Source: Archilochus colubris
Lineage: Eukaryota > Chordata > Aves > Apodiformes > Trochilidae
Direction of reading: 5' to 3'
Assembly: GCA_023079485.1 (NCBI GenBank)
Contig: CM041083.1
Location: forward strand, 168,289,400-168,353,399
DNA length: 64,000 nucleotides
Shown here: positions 50,046 through 60,330 of the stretch, piece after piece
Layout: every line of letters starts with the position of its first letter
How positions within the stretch are numbered: the stretch's first letter is position 1
Position numbers and translations under genes: made by a program
Notes under the pieces: model-generated
Seen by the model: the letters and a program-made list of their open reading frames with translations, nothing else
What the model was told of the DNA's origin: nothing
The model's database searches: none

Positions 50046-50959
50046 TAACTTTTATTTAATGGGGGCTACAGGAGAGACCAAAACCAAATTCCATGCTGTA
50101 TGCACAGTCTACTCAGAGGAAATTGAACCTCAGCAATAAAGTGTAAGCCATGCCAACTCTGGTCAACTTTTATTTAGCAATAAGAAGTTAGCTGGGGATT
50201 TTACTGCCTGCTACCAGAGCCAATCACAGCAGATAATCTGATAAATTCATCATGTTTTTAAACCTTTGGACAAGAACACGAAGGAGGAGGGAGTTTTGAT
50301 GTCACTAGCCCACTTGGCAGACACTTAGAAGGGTGTTCTGAAAATCATTACTCTGATCAAAAAAACCCCACTAGAGCTCATTTACTCACAGCCAGCTTAC
50401 ATACACTTGTACCGACACCAAAACTGTTCCTTACATTAAGAAGCTCTTCTTTTTTCTTTTTTTTTTTTGCCTGCTGTTTACTCTTCTCTGATGTGTTTAT
50501 CTGAGCTAAACAAGTTAACTTTTTTAATTTCCTCTGAAAGGATAAAGGCTCTTTGTCTCCTTGGTCATCTTAGTAGACCTACTCCAAGCCAATTTTACTT
50601 TCTACTTATTATAATTTTAAAAAAATAAAAATTGTTTAATGAAAAAATGTGTTCTAAAGCCTTCCATCTGCTGCAATTAAATCAATGGCAAAGGAGAAGC
50701 TTGATTTCCAGATATTATAGTTGAGTATGCATCCTTTATTGGTTCATAGAGTAAGAACTGAGACTTGACAGATGCTTTAAAAATCTTCATATCTAGGCTT
50801 GCCAATTTTTATATTAGAAGTATTGGGGAGTTCAGAGATTGGCAGAAGTATTGAGTACCATTTCTTTCATTTTATGTTGGGGGTACAATTTAGCGGCCTC
50901 CACCTAGGTGCTTCTGTGGACTTGTACAGGCAGTTGTCCTCACAGGATCCTATCATATT

Positions 50960-51810
50960 TGTGTTGGTTATGCCATAATTTTGCTGTATTGTTTTTGTTT
51001 GTTGTATCGGGCTTTTATAGTAAAGCTTTGCTAGCAGGGGGGTTACAGAGCTGGCTTCTGTGAAAAGATGTCAGAAGCTTCCCATGTGTCTGACAGAGCC
51101 AATGCCAGCTGGCTCCAAAATAGACTCACCATAGCCAATGTTGAGTCCATCAGCATTGGTGTCAGCATCTCTATGAAAGCATATTTAAGAAGGGGGGAAA
51201 CCAGTGAGTGGCACAGTAGCATCCAGAAGAGAGGAGAATATGAAAACAACAGCTCTGTAAAGGCAACAAGATCAGTGAAGAAGGAGGTACCCCATGCACC
51301 AGAGCAGAGATTCCCCTACAGCCCATGGTGAAGACCCCACACTAGATCAAGTGGATGTGTCCAAAGGAATTTGTGACCCTGTGGAAAGCCCATGTTGGAG
51401 CACGTTTCTGGCAGGGTCTGTGAACCCATGGATAGAGGAGCCCATGCCAGAGCATGTTTTCTGTCAGGAATTGTGGCTCTGTGGAGGACCCTTGCTGGAT
51501 CAGTCTGTTCCTGAAGGACTGCTCCATATGGAAAGGACATGTGGAAAACACCCACATCAAAGCTGTTAATGAAGAGATGCAGCCTTCATTAGACTCATAT
51601 AGGAAGAACTCATGTTGGAGAAGTCCATGGCAGATTGTCTCCCGTGGGAGGGGCCCTACATGGCAGTAAGGAAAAAATGTGAAGAGTCCTTCCTGAAGGG
51701 GAATGAAAGGCAGAAACATGATGAAAAGACCATGACCACTGACACTGATGAATACACCAGCCCAGATTCATCCTGCTCCACCTTAGGCACCAAACTGAAA
51801 GTCCTGAGTT
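50960..51810 (+). mobile_element. Solo LTR of an avian ERVL-like endogenous retrovirus, plus strand
   Basis: It starts 'tgtgttggttatgccata' and continues with 'ttacagagctggcttctgtg', 'gcttcccatgtgtctgacag', 'agccaatgccagctggctcc', 'gcatatttaagaagggggga', 'gagcagagattcccctacag' and 'cccatggtgaagacccc'. A series of related ~50-60 bp modules follows ('cctgtggaaagcccatgttg' and similar). This block order is that of long bird ERVL-like LTRs. 'catatttaag' is a plausible LTR TATA box. The 3' third is decayed after about 51700. No gag/pol sequence or second LTR is seen nearby, so it looks like a solo LTR. Overlapping open frames on both strands at 51043-51892 (up to 125 codons) are LTR sequence, not genes. 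Confidence 0.8.
51345..51662 (+). repeat. Modular internal repeats of the LTR
   Basis: Successive modules share a 'c..tg..ggagca' core followed by a 'ctg.caggg.ctgtg.acc' core. Examples begin near 51375 ('ccctgtggaaagcccatg'), 51426 ('cccatggatagaggagcc') and 51478 ('tctgtggaggacccttgc'). A related one lies near 51610 ('catgttggagaagtccatgg'). They explain the unusually open reading frames here. Confidence 0.65.
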
Positions 51811-52112
51811 GGGATCTGTGATAAAATTCATTTGTGAATTCTTTCATAGACCTTTTAGCTTTCTCGGAAGGATTGTAGAGGAAAAATAGCATTCTTTAAA
51901 GCTATATTTGCTATGAAGATACCAAAAAAACAATAGATATCTCTGAAGAAAGATACCCTAACTGTGGCAGGTCTTTCTTCCTACAAATCTGTAGTCTTCA
52001 GCAGCTCAGCTTATCAGAATTTTCAGCATCTTTACTATGAATGTAGAGAACCAACAGAAAATATTAACTAATTGCATTTGCTGGTCTAACATGTCTGTAT
52101 CTCTTTTCACAA
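51811..52112. other. Short spacer between LTR and CR1
   Basis: About 300 bp of AT-rich DNA without a gene or recognised element. It may contain unrecognised decayed ends of the LTR. Confidence 0.5.
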
Positions 52113-52765
52113 CATTGAACCCTGGGGAACACCACTTGTGATGGATTTAATTCCATTCACCACAACCTTTTGGGTCCAGCCAGGTTTTTACCCAGTAAAG
52201 TGTGCACCAGTCAAGGCACAGTTTCCCAGTTTCTGCAGGAGAAACTTGTGAGAAACAGTGCTGAAGACAACTGAAGCACAGGTAAACAACATCCACTGCT
52301 TTTCTCTCAGCAGGTAACCAAGTCATAGAAGATCAGGTTTGTAAAGCAGGACCTGATTTTCATGAAACCATGCTTTCTGGGCCTCATCACCTGATTGTCC
52401 TGCAGATGCTGCATAATGACAGTCAAGGTGCTCTGCTCCATAACCTTTCCCAGCACAGAGGTAAGAATAGCAGACCTCTAGTTCCTTGAATTCTCCTTCT
52501 GGAACTTCTTGTAGATTTGGGTCACATTTGTCAATCTCCAGTAAACTGGAACCTCTCCAGTTTGCCAGGACTGGTGGTAACTGATATTAAGTGGCTTGGT
52601 GAGCACTTCTGCCAGCTCCCTTAGTATCCTTGGATGTATCCCATCCAGCATAATGGACTTCTGTGAGTCTGAGTGGTGTAGCAGGTTGCTAACCATCTCC
52701 TCTCGGATTATGGGAGGCTTCAAGCAGCTCCTCATCCCTGTCTCCCAGCTCAAGAGACTCAGGAG
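52113..52765 (-). mobile_element. CR1 LINE internal (ORF2) fragment, minus strand
   Basis: On the plus strand the blocks run 'cattgaaccctggggaacac', 'gtccagccaggtttttaccc', 'catccactgcttttctctca', 'gatcaggtttgtaaagcagg', 'gcagacctctagttccttga' and 'ccatccagcataatggactt'. These are the reverse complement of the CR1 reverse-transcriptase region, in order. The 3' end of the element is missing. That is unusual, because LINE copies normally keep the 3' end and lose the 5' end. Confidence 0.92.
52478..52753 (-). pseudogene. CR1 ORF2 reverse-transcriptase N-terminal remnant
   Basis: This 91-codon minus frame contains DGIHPRILRELAEVLTKPL, then SWQTGEVPVYWRLTNVTQIYK and KENSRN. They correspond to the start of the CR1 reverse-transcriptase domain (family pattern: G-P-D-G-I-H-P-R-V-L-R-E-L-A ... 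S-W-x-x-G-E-V-P-x-D-W-x-x-A-N-V-x-P-I-F-K-K). The frame stops soon after, and the catalytic motif is not in this frame. Confidence 0.92.
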
Positions 52766-54908
52766 ACAAGATACAATAATAAGAACTTAACTCCCATATA
52801 TGAACATGCATAGGTCCCTAGAGTTTGGTGCCCAGGGAGGTTCAGGCTAAGTACAGAGCTAGCTAATAAATTTCGATGGCCTTAAGCTTAGATAGTCCTG
52901 AATATCTGGATGATTAAATTGATGTCTAGGACTTAAATGAGTTTCAGAAAACTAAGTTCAATATGTAAGGATTTCAGATGATGTTCCTTGTTATTCTGTG
53001 CTACATTAAAGTCATGAGAAAAAGAGGTACCTCCAGAGATTTAGTCAGCCAACTTAGGATGGGACTCCAGAGATGCCTGCCACCATTAATTACAGAGGCA
53101 ATTAAGCTTTTAACTTAATTATTAAGATAAACTGGTTAGATGCTTTAAGTAAGACGAGTTAACATCAACCTGATTGCTTCATAATTTTCATCCTCCAAGT
53201 ATCTGAAGAGGATGCTTGAAATAAGCATTTGTGTTTGATATATACCATATATATCAAATACGACCATATATATAAAGTAGCAACTACATTTAATATTTAC
53301 ACTTAAATACTTTGGACATCATATAGTGTCAAAGTAAGGGAGAATTTATCTTACCTCTCTTTGACACCTAGAAAAGTTACAATTTTATTTAGATTCCCTT
53401 TAGAGTCAATAGAGCAAGGTGGGTGATTTGTGACTCATCTGACTTACTGAAGTAGTCTAGCTTCAGCTGGGAGGTGTTGCACACTAGAAGTGTCAATCTC
53501 CTCTGCAAGCCCTAAAGGGATTCTAAATGGCTGGCTGTGATTTGGATGCCTGCAACTCAAATCTAGGAGGAATTAACCTCTCTCCCTTACTCCATCTTAT
53601 GTGCTAGAGCATAATATCGTGCATCTCTGTTTGTTGTGAAATAACAAAAGATACAAAAAGAAAAGCATATTCTGAAGATATTTTTAATTTTAAATGGCCA
53701 CTTTGTAAAATACTGTTATTTACTTCACAAATGGCTTTGGGGGAAAGTTTGAATTAAAAAAAAATACAAACAACAAAACAAACAAAAAAAACCCAAAACA
53801 GACTCAGAAAATCTAAGATAACAATTTCTAATGTAAAGTAGTTTTGTACAATTGTGTTCAGTCAAAATGGAAGTATTGGCATAGTTTGTACTAGGGAGTG
53901 ATATAAATACTTGCTCCACTTCCTGAAGATCAATCAAATGATGATGTCTAGGTACAAACACGGTCTTTATGTGTGTTTGGGAACAAAATAGACCATGTAA
54001 TTTTATACTTTACACTTAAGGACCCTCAGCTTAGAATGCCATACCCACATTACCACCCATAATTTAATTTTGCATGTAATTTCACGCACACTATGAATCC
54101 ATCTAAAGCCTACTGTGTGTCTATGGAAATCTCGTGGTTTTGCAAGCAAATCTCACTTCAGCTGCACACCTCAAGTCATTGTTAAGATAACCAATTGAAA
54201 GACTGTAGCCCAACAACACAAGTATTAATTTGATAAATTAATTCCACAGATATATTTATCCTTTGGCTAATGAAGACTTTAAACACCTCGATAACTGAAC
54301 AAAAGAGTAATGTTCCCAGAAGCACTTACCTAAAGTAATTTCAGGTTACTCAGGAGCAGGCATAATGCACAAAGACACAGTAATTCCATACTGCACTGGG
54401 CTCAGACCTTACAGAACTGGCAGGGAGCTGAAAGAAACAGTTCATCTCCTGCTTTGGTGGTTTCTTAACAGGTAGTTTGCCTCAGAGCCTGCTGGACATT
54501 TTAAAAAGTTTTTCAAGTAGAAAAAAGGTAACGTAGCAAATGAATATTGGGGAGAGAATTCAACTGGAAAACATTGTTCAGCCATCCCCCTTTCCTTCCC
54601 ATTTGTTTTCTCTTGCAGTGTAACACAAGGCCCAGATCTTTGATAGAATGGCTGCATAACATATTACCTGCCTTGAGACTGCAATGCAAAAGTTCCTCTG
54701 TTTCCAGCTCCCACCCTCTGCTTAGCTGTAATCTATGGATATTGTGGAAGAGACCCACTGGTCTGTTTGTGTAGATTGGTGTCCATCAGAGTGACCCAGC
54801 CCATCAGTCAGGGCCATACTGAGTGAGCTAGCTCTGTAGCTATCAAATTGTGATTAGGACTTTCACACCACCTCTGTGTCATGTTTTCAGACCTCTTAGA
54901 AGTTCTGC
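52766..54908. other. Non-coding unique interval
   Basis: No supported gene. An (AT)-rich imperfect palindrome lies around 53240-53276 ('gatatataccatatatatc') and an A/C-rich tract at 53756-53801. Open frames at 53725-53961 and 54442-54774 (up to 81 codons) have no domain. Confidence 0.55.
53756..53801. repeat. A/C-rich simple tract
   Basis: 'aaaaaaaaatacaaacaaca' and onwards to 'aaaacccaaaaca'. Confidence 0.88.
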
Positions 54909-55470
54909 ATAGAATCATAGACTAATAGAATGGTTAGGGTTGGAAGGGACCTTAAAGATCATCCAGATCCACCCTCCCTGAATGGGCAGAGATATCTCCC
55001 ACAAGACCAGGTTGCACAAGGTCTCATCCAACCTGGCCTTAAACAATTCCATTGAAGGAACGTCAACAATCTCCTGAGGCAACCTATTCCAGTATCTTAC
55101 TACCCTCATGGTGAAGACATTTTCCTCATATCTACTCTAAATCAACCCTCTTTCAGTTTAAAACCACTACATTTTGTCCTATCACTGCCCTCTCCATTGA
55201 AAAGCCCCTCCTCAGCTTTCCTGTAGCCCCATCATGTACTGGAAGGCTGCTATAAGATCTTCCCAGAGCCTTCTCTTCTCTAGGATGAACAACCCCAATA
55301 CTCAGCCTGGTTTTGTAGCAGAGATGCTCCACCCTCTGATCATCTTTGTGGACTTTTTCTGGACCTTCTCCAACAGGTCTATATATTTCCTGTGCTGGGG
55401 GCTCCAAAACTGTATGCAGTATTCTAGGCGCAGTCTCATTAATCACCACATCTACAGATTGTTTTATCAC
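54909..55470 (-). mobile_element. CR1 LINE 3' region, minus strand
   Basis: Begins with the terminus 'atagaatcatagactaatag', then 'gttagggttggaagggacct', 'ccacaagaccaggttgcaca', 'ctcatccaacctggccttaa', 'cctgaggcaacctattccag', 'ttttgtcctatcactgccct' and 'tgtgctgggggctccaaaac'. This is a typical bird CR1 3' end plus the adjoining ORF2 end. It decays after about 55430, where a different CR1 piece follows. Confidence 0.96.
54915..55109 (-). pseudogene. CR1 ORF2 extreme C-terminus remnant
   Basis: The 64-codon minus frame starts MRVVRYWNRLPQEIVDVPSM and continues ELFKARLDETLCNLV. This is the C-terminal tail of CR1 ORF2 (pattern R-V-V-x-x-W-N-R-L-P-x-E-V-V-x-A-P-S-x-x-x-F-K-x-R-L-D), followed by the 3' region. 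The upstream part is out of frame at 55153-55680. Confidence 0.94.
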
Positions 55471-55530
55471 CTCCAGGGATTGTAATTTGTCTGTTTCAGT
55501 GTTTGACAACCCTTTTAGTGAAGAAGTTGC
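55471..55530 (-). mobile_element. Second, different CR1 3'-region piece abutting the first
   Basis: 'tccagggattgtaatttgtc' through 'cagtgtttgacaaccctttt' and 'agtgaagaagttg' matches the CR1 block found in the 2748 copy ('ctccagggatggtgattcaa...cctttcagtga'). It does not belong upstream of the C-terminal coding part at 54909-55470. The two are therefore separate CR1 fragments joined in the same orientation. Confidence 0.7.
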
Positions 55531-55590
55531 AAAAAAAAACAAACAAAAAAACCAAACCCAAAACCCACAAAAAAACAAAACAAAAAAACC
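55531..55590. repeat. A/C-rich tract adjoining CR1
   Basis: 'aaaaaaaaacaaacaaaaaa' and further A-runs separated by C, CC or CCC. It directly follows the CR1 piece. Confidence 0.9.
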
Positions 55591-55951
55591 CTGCTGTATT
55601 TTCTTTTCCTCCTCAACCAGGTCACGTGCTGAACACATCTCACTGCAAAGAGGACTGGGAACACAGAGCACCCACTCCAAGTACTGGAGTCAACTCTGAG
55701 CACTTTGACTAACCCCAGAGACCTCTAAAGCTCAGCTAAGACTGTCTGCAGCATATTCACTAGTACACTCCAGAGGTCCCTAGATTTCCTTCAGAGGGAT
55801 GTCTGCTGGTCCCTATATGCTACTGACCACCATGGGCAATTCCCCCTGAATCTCGTTCTTCATCATGAAGCTACATCTGTAATTGCATACCTCTAAGAAA
55901 GGGCCACGTCTGAATAATAAGATTTATCCACAAAATTTCATGGCAGAAAAG

Positions 55952-56022
55952 CTACCATCACCACAACAGTATCCACCATCTCCAACAATATCTCTACCAT
56001 CTCCACCATCTCTACATCCTCT
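55952..56022. repeat. Degenerate (CCATCT)n-like repeat
   Basis: 'accatc' and 'ccatct' units recur with variants ('tccaccatctccaacaatat' then 'ctctaccatctccaccatct'). The plus frame at 55883-56146, rich in Pro and Ser, is a product of it. Confidence 0.8.
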
Positions 56023-59000
56023 GTCTCAGTCTCTCCTAGCAGAGCTCTTTAAAAGACCTGAACTACAGTGTTTCTTCATGACCCTTACTGCAAGACAGGT
56101 TTGTCCTGAAAGCTGCTTTGAGCTCCAGCCTGTGACAGCCTGCTAGGGAGGCCAAAATTGATGTAGGACCAGATTCCTACACAAACATCACACTGGCCTA
56201 TACCCCCCTTTACCATTTGCAGAATTTCACTGTTACTGGTGAGCTTTAGGCTTTTTAAGAAAGACCACTGAATGGCTGGATGAATGTTCACTACTAACTT
56301 CCAGCAACCCTGATGTACCCAGACTGTATTTCGCCTGCCAAATGGTTACACATTGGTGCCTTGCAGCCACCACTTGTTTGTTAAAGTGTGTGGAACAGTG
56401 CTGCAGGCAAAATGACCCATCAGGAGTCTTTGACACAGCATTCAGGGGCAGATAAAACAATTCATAGTTTCTGGAAGTTAACAGCAAGTAAGGTGCCATT
56501 TCAAAAATGGCCCTGCTTCACAGATCAGTCATCAATTTCACTGAAGTTAGGAAAAGAGTTGAAATGTTCAGAGAACTGGAACTAAATAAATATAACTTTT
56601 TTCCTATCTTTAATTAGACATGCTTAGGGAAACTACTTAGGTAGACTAATAATAAATTAAATACTGCTTGACTGAGATGATTTTTTGTAATTATGGTGGA
56701 AGTTGTGATGTAGTCTGAAGTTATTATCAAATATAATTGCAACATTAAGAAGGTTACACAGAATCTTTCAGTTGTGAAGGTTTAAAGCTATACTGTTGTG
56801 CCACTTGAGCAGAATACTGTTTTCTGACCTGTTCACATAGCAAATTATTAATAGGACTGACCTTTAATAGAGGGGAAGAGAAAAAGACTGGTAGATTATA
56901 ACATGAAAAGGCATCTATGAAGAAATTTGTAAAAAAAATAGTAAGAACAGAACTTTCTTATACACCTTTTCAGTGAATAAAAAACAAATCATGTAATTGA
57001 TTCAAAACAAAAGAAAAAATAAATATTTTATTTTTAAAATAACACTACTCTCATGGTAGGATGACTTGAGAATTGGTATCAGTGTGTGAATTTCCTGTGA
57101 AGCCAGCTTAAATTCTTCTGACAGGTATAAAAATATTACTTGCTCAGAGAAAGCAAACACACTTTCTTCAGCAATCAAAAATCATTTCCAGGTTCACAGA
57201 TTTGCAGTCCTGTTTTAAAAGGTTTATAGTTTAGTGTAAGGAAAAGTGTGAAAAAAGGTAATTTTAATTCTTCCTTTTCCCCTTATTATTATGAAGTCTA
57301 ATCTATCAGGTACAAAATTCAACTAAAATTATCTAGATACAATTGTAAATAAAATCAAAGCTGCAGGAACTTTAATAACACATACTAAATACTCAAAATA
57401 CTTATAAATCTGGGGAAAACAGGAGTATGCTTCAGATAGAAGATTCTACTGATTCTTATGCAAAATAATGTTTCAATAACAACAAAAAAATATGCCAAGC
57501 ATAAGTGATCTCTTGTCTAGATACCTAACTGCAATGCTGCCAGGAAAGAATTTCTTCATTCTTTAGGGCTGAATCATCACCCTTAATTTTGGAAAACAAA
57601 GATACATAATTTGTGGATTGGATCTCAGGCTTTGACTGGCAGTGTAGCTCAAAGCCTGGTGCTCTGCATCCTGAAGTAGGTATTTTAACAGAGACAAACA
57701 AAGACAGACTATTACTTTGGTAGAAATAGGAATCCATGCTTGAAAGGTGCAAGGATATATAAGCAAAAACTATGTCTGTGGACTAAGCCTTGTGCAGCAT
57801 CCTGGTCTGACTGGAGGGTGATGTCAGTCCCTGTCCACTTTCTTTGGTCCCAGTCATGAAGGGCTCTCCCTACAAAGGGCACTGGGTTGATAGCAGAGAT
57901 ACCTGACACAAAGCTAATGAAGAAGGCCATGTGCCAGGTGTGAGGGGCAAATGACAGACTTCAATCTCTCTCTCTGGTCTTCCTGAGGGCCACCACCCCT
58001 GAAATACCTCATTCCTTCATCAGCACTGGAGAGAGCAAGGAGGCTTTGAAGGCAGAGCGAGTCGAGGCATCTAGCTTGAAATGTTCCTCTAGAGGTTTTC
58101 AAAGGCACTTACTGTGTCAGAAACACATGTCTAGATACCTAAAAATTTTCACTAAAGTGCAAAGCCGATGTTAAATGAGCTGGTTTTCCCTGTGGCCTTC
58201 CCCTCCTCCCCATTAGCAACACAAAGACACAAACATATGGATAATATCTGCTGCATGTATCTGTGGTAGATGCTGTCTGTTAAAATCAAGAGAAGACCTT
58301 GAGAACTGAAGGAAAGATACAGTAAAATATGTGCATAAATAATATATCAGAGAAAGTGGGGATTTAATAAGTAGAAAAAGTCTCAGATAATAAATTTGAC
58401 TTTTAAACAGGAACAAAAAATGTCACTCTTGCTTGAGCTGGATTTTAATGCAATCTTCAAGGTGTAAGAAGTGTGGAAAATCAATAGCAAATCCCAGTGT
58501 CCTTATGCTGAGATATTCAAAATGTTAGCTCTAATGGGAGTCATATAAAAGCAGCCATAAACCAGGGCTGATCAGTTCACACATGTGCTGTAAAGAGATA
58601 CAGTTCAGAATTTAAATACCTCATATATCTTTTGTAAAAAGGTTTCCCCCCCTCCTACAATAATAAGTTTAAACAACATTTCAGTCTTTCTAAAAACTGA
58701 GACCACAGATGTGAAGATAGATAATTTTTGAGAAATTATTTTCTCTTCTTGGGTAATTATCATTAATGAAAGAAAAAAAAAAATCTTAAATTCTAATAAA
58801 TCAGAGACAAAATTGACTGACCATGCATCCAAATTGCTGCATTATTCACACTGGAATTACTCCAAAGATTAGCTGCAAATTGCCCTCTAAATTGAATTTA
58901 TGGTTTCATTTTTCATAACTACTGTGTTGTGACAGATGAGAGAAATCTCTGAGAAAAATGACAGTGATGGACCCAATTCCTTAGTACTCTATCTTCAAGG

Positions 59001-60135
59001 CAGAACTAAACTATCTCTATTTACCGTTTGGTTTTGTACAATCTATTTTGGCAAGCATAAAAACCTGTTATGAAACACAATATATCCTATTTTATGCGTC
59101 ACTCAGTAAAAATATCACAGAAAACCTCAACATTTCATTTGAAAAAGGAAGCAAATCAAATTAAAATCAAGTTTCACAGACAGACACTGTACAGAGAAAA
59201 ATACCAATTTATAGCTATTTAAAAGCTTGCACTCTGTATCATCACTATGCATCTTTCCTCTGTTCCAAAGGATCCTAGATGTTTGTGTTACATGTAGAAT
59301 AGGAAAGAATGTTAAGATACCAGGGTATACACATGTGGCCACACCACACTGGGGCTTGAGATCTTTGTTGGGGTGTTGTTTTCTGGTTTTATTGTATAAG
59401 ACCCAGCAGAAGTGGAGCTTTACTGACCAAAGTATTGCGGCTGTACAAACTATAAATAATAATTACAACAATAATCTCCAAGCTCAACAAAGCTCCCAGG
59501 CTAGTACATAAAAACTGATATACTACACTGCCAGATATAAGAGACAAATGTTTTGCTCTGAAATAGCTCTTATGTATAACTGGTATCAAACAAGAAAAAT
59601 AAAAAAAACATTTTCAAACTAGGTTTGTATAGTCCAGACCTCTTGGGCTAGAAATAATTGAAAGCAAGTTTGAGATTATGCTTAGGTCACAAACACAGTT
59701 GATGCCTGAAGCTTTTCAGAGACAAAAAAAATATGGGAACATTGATAATGTAGGTTAGATAAGTCAGTACAAGTGCTACAGCTAACTGCGGTTAAGGTAT
59801 TTGTAGCTCTCTGAAAACCTGCATTTTTCTTTCATATTAAAAAAATATGGCTTAATAACAGCACTGCTAACAAAAGGTCAGTATCTTTCACACTTAATCA
59901 TATTAACACTGAACTTGCTCTCCAAATAATATCACCGTGTTGTAATCTTCCAAGTATGTATAAAAATAGGAGAATATTTCCCGCAACACCCAGCCCTTAT
60001 GGGGCAGGCTCTATTTTTATTCATTTTACTTCTTTCTTTTCCAGTAGAGAGACCCATGTAATGACCACAAGATCAGCACAGACATTCCAGCAGATCCCCC
60101 AATTCTAAGAATTTCTAGCTCTTCTTCCAGAATTC

Positions 60136-60172
60136 ATAATAATAATAATAATGGCAATAACAATAATGTTAA
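60136..60172. repeat. (AAT)n microsatellite
   Basis: 'ataataataataataatggc' followed by 'aataacaataatg': an interrupted trinucleotide repeat. Confidence 0.9.
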
Positions 60173-60224
60173 TAGTATTCAGTCAATGTTTTCACCACTC
60201 ATTTCTCCAAGTGCATTTGTATTT

Positions 60225-60330
60225 GTCTATTTCACAGATGTCGAAACCCAGGGGTAGCAAAAAAGTTGTTCAAAATGCTTAAGCCAGTCAGAGTCCTGGT
60301 CTACCAACTCTCAGTCCACCAATATCCACT
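60225..60330. mobile_element. Ancient L2/MIR-like relic
   Basis: 'tttcacagatgtcgaaaccc' followed by 'aggggtagc', a decayed middle, then 'cagtcagagtcctggtctac' and 'caactctcagtccac'. This resembles, in order, the antisense tail of old L2/MIR-type repeats ('acagatggggaaactgaggc ... aGtcagtggcagagctgggac'). The match is weak in the centre. Family and strand are tentative. Confidence 0.45.

Larger units (their letters stand above)
45583..50959. other. Non-coding unique interval
   Basis: No supported gene. It includes A/C-rich tracts at 47226-47296 and 50003-50045, T-rich runs near 49123 and 50449-50468, a direct repeat plus hairpin at 49625-49720, and a 15-bp direct repeat at 48875 and 48907. 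The open frame at 48181-48552 (123 codons, plus) is one of the longer unexplained frames in the window. It has no domain I recognise, and its Phe/Ser/Ile-rich composition is what AT-rich DNA gives by chance. Confidence 0.55.
55591..60224. other. Non-coding unique interval
   Basis: No supported gene. A pyrimidine-rich CCATCT-type repeat lies at 55952-56022 and (AAT)n at 60136-60172. Open frames are at most 94 codons and have no recognisable domain. Confidence 0.55.

Noticed and set aside
51342..51719. 125-codon minus-strand open frame as a gene
   Set aside because: It is the antisense of an ERV LTR's modular repeats.
55346..55712. Lys/Gln/Asn-rich plus-strand frames as proteins
   Set aside because: They translate antisense CR1 and the A/C-rich tract.
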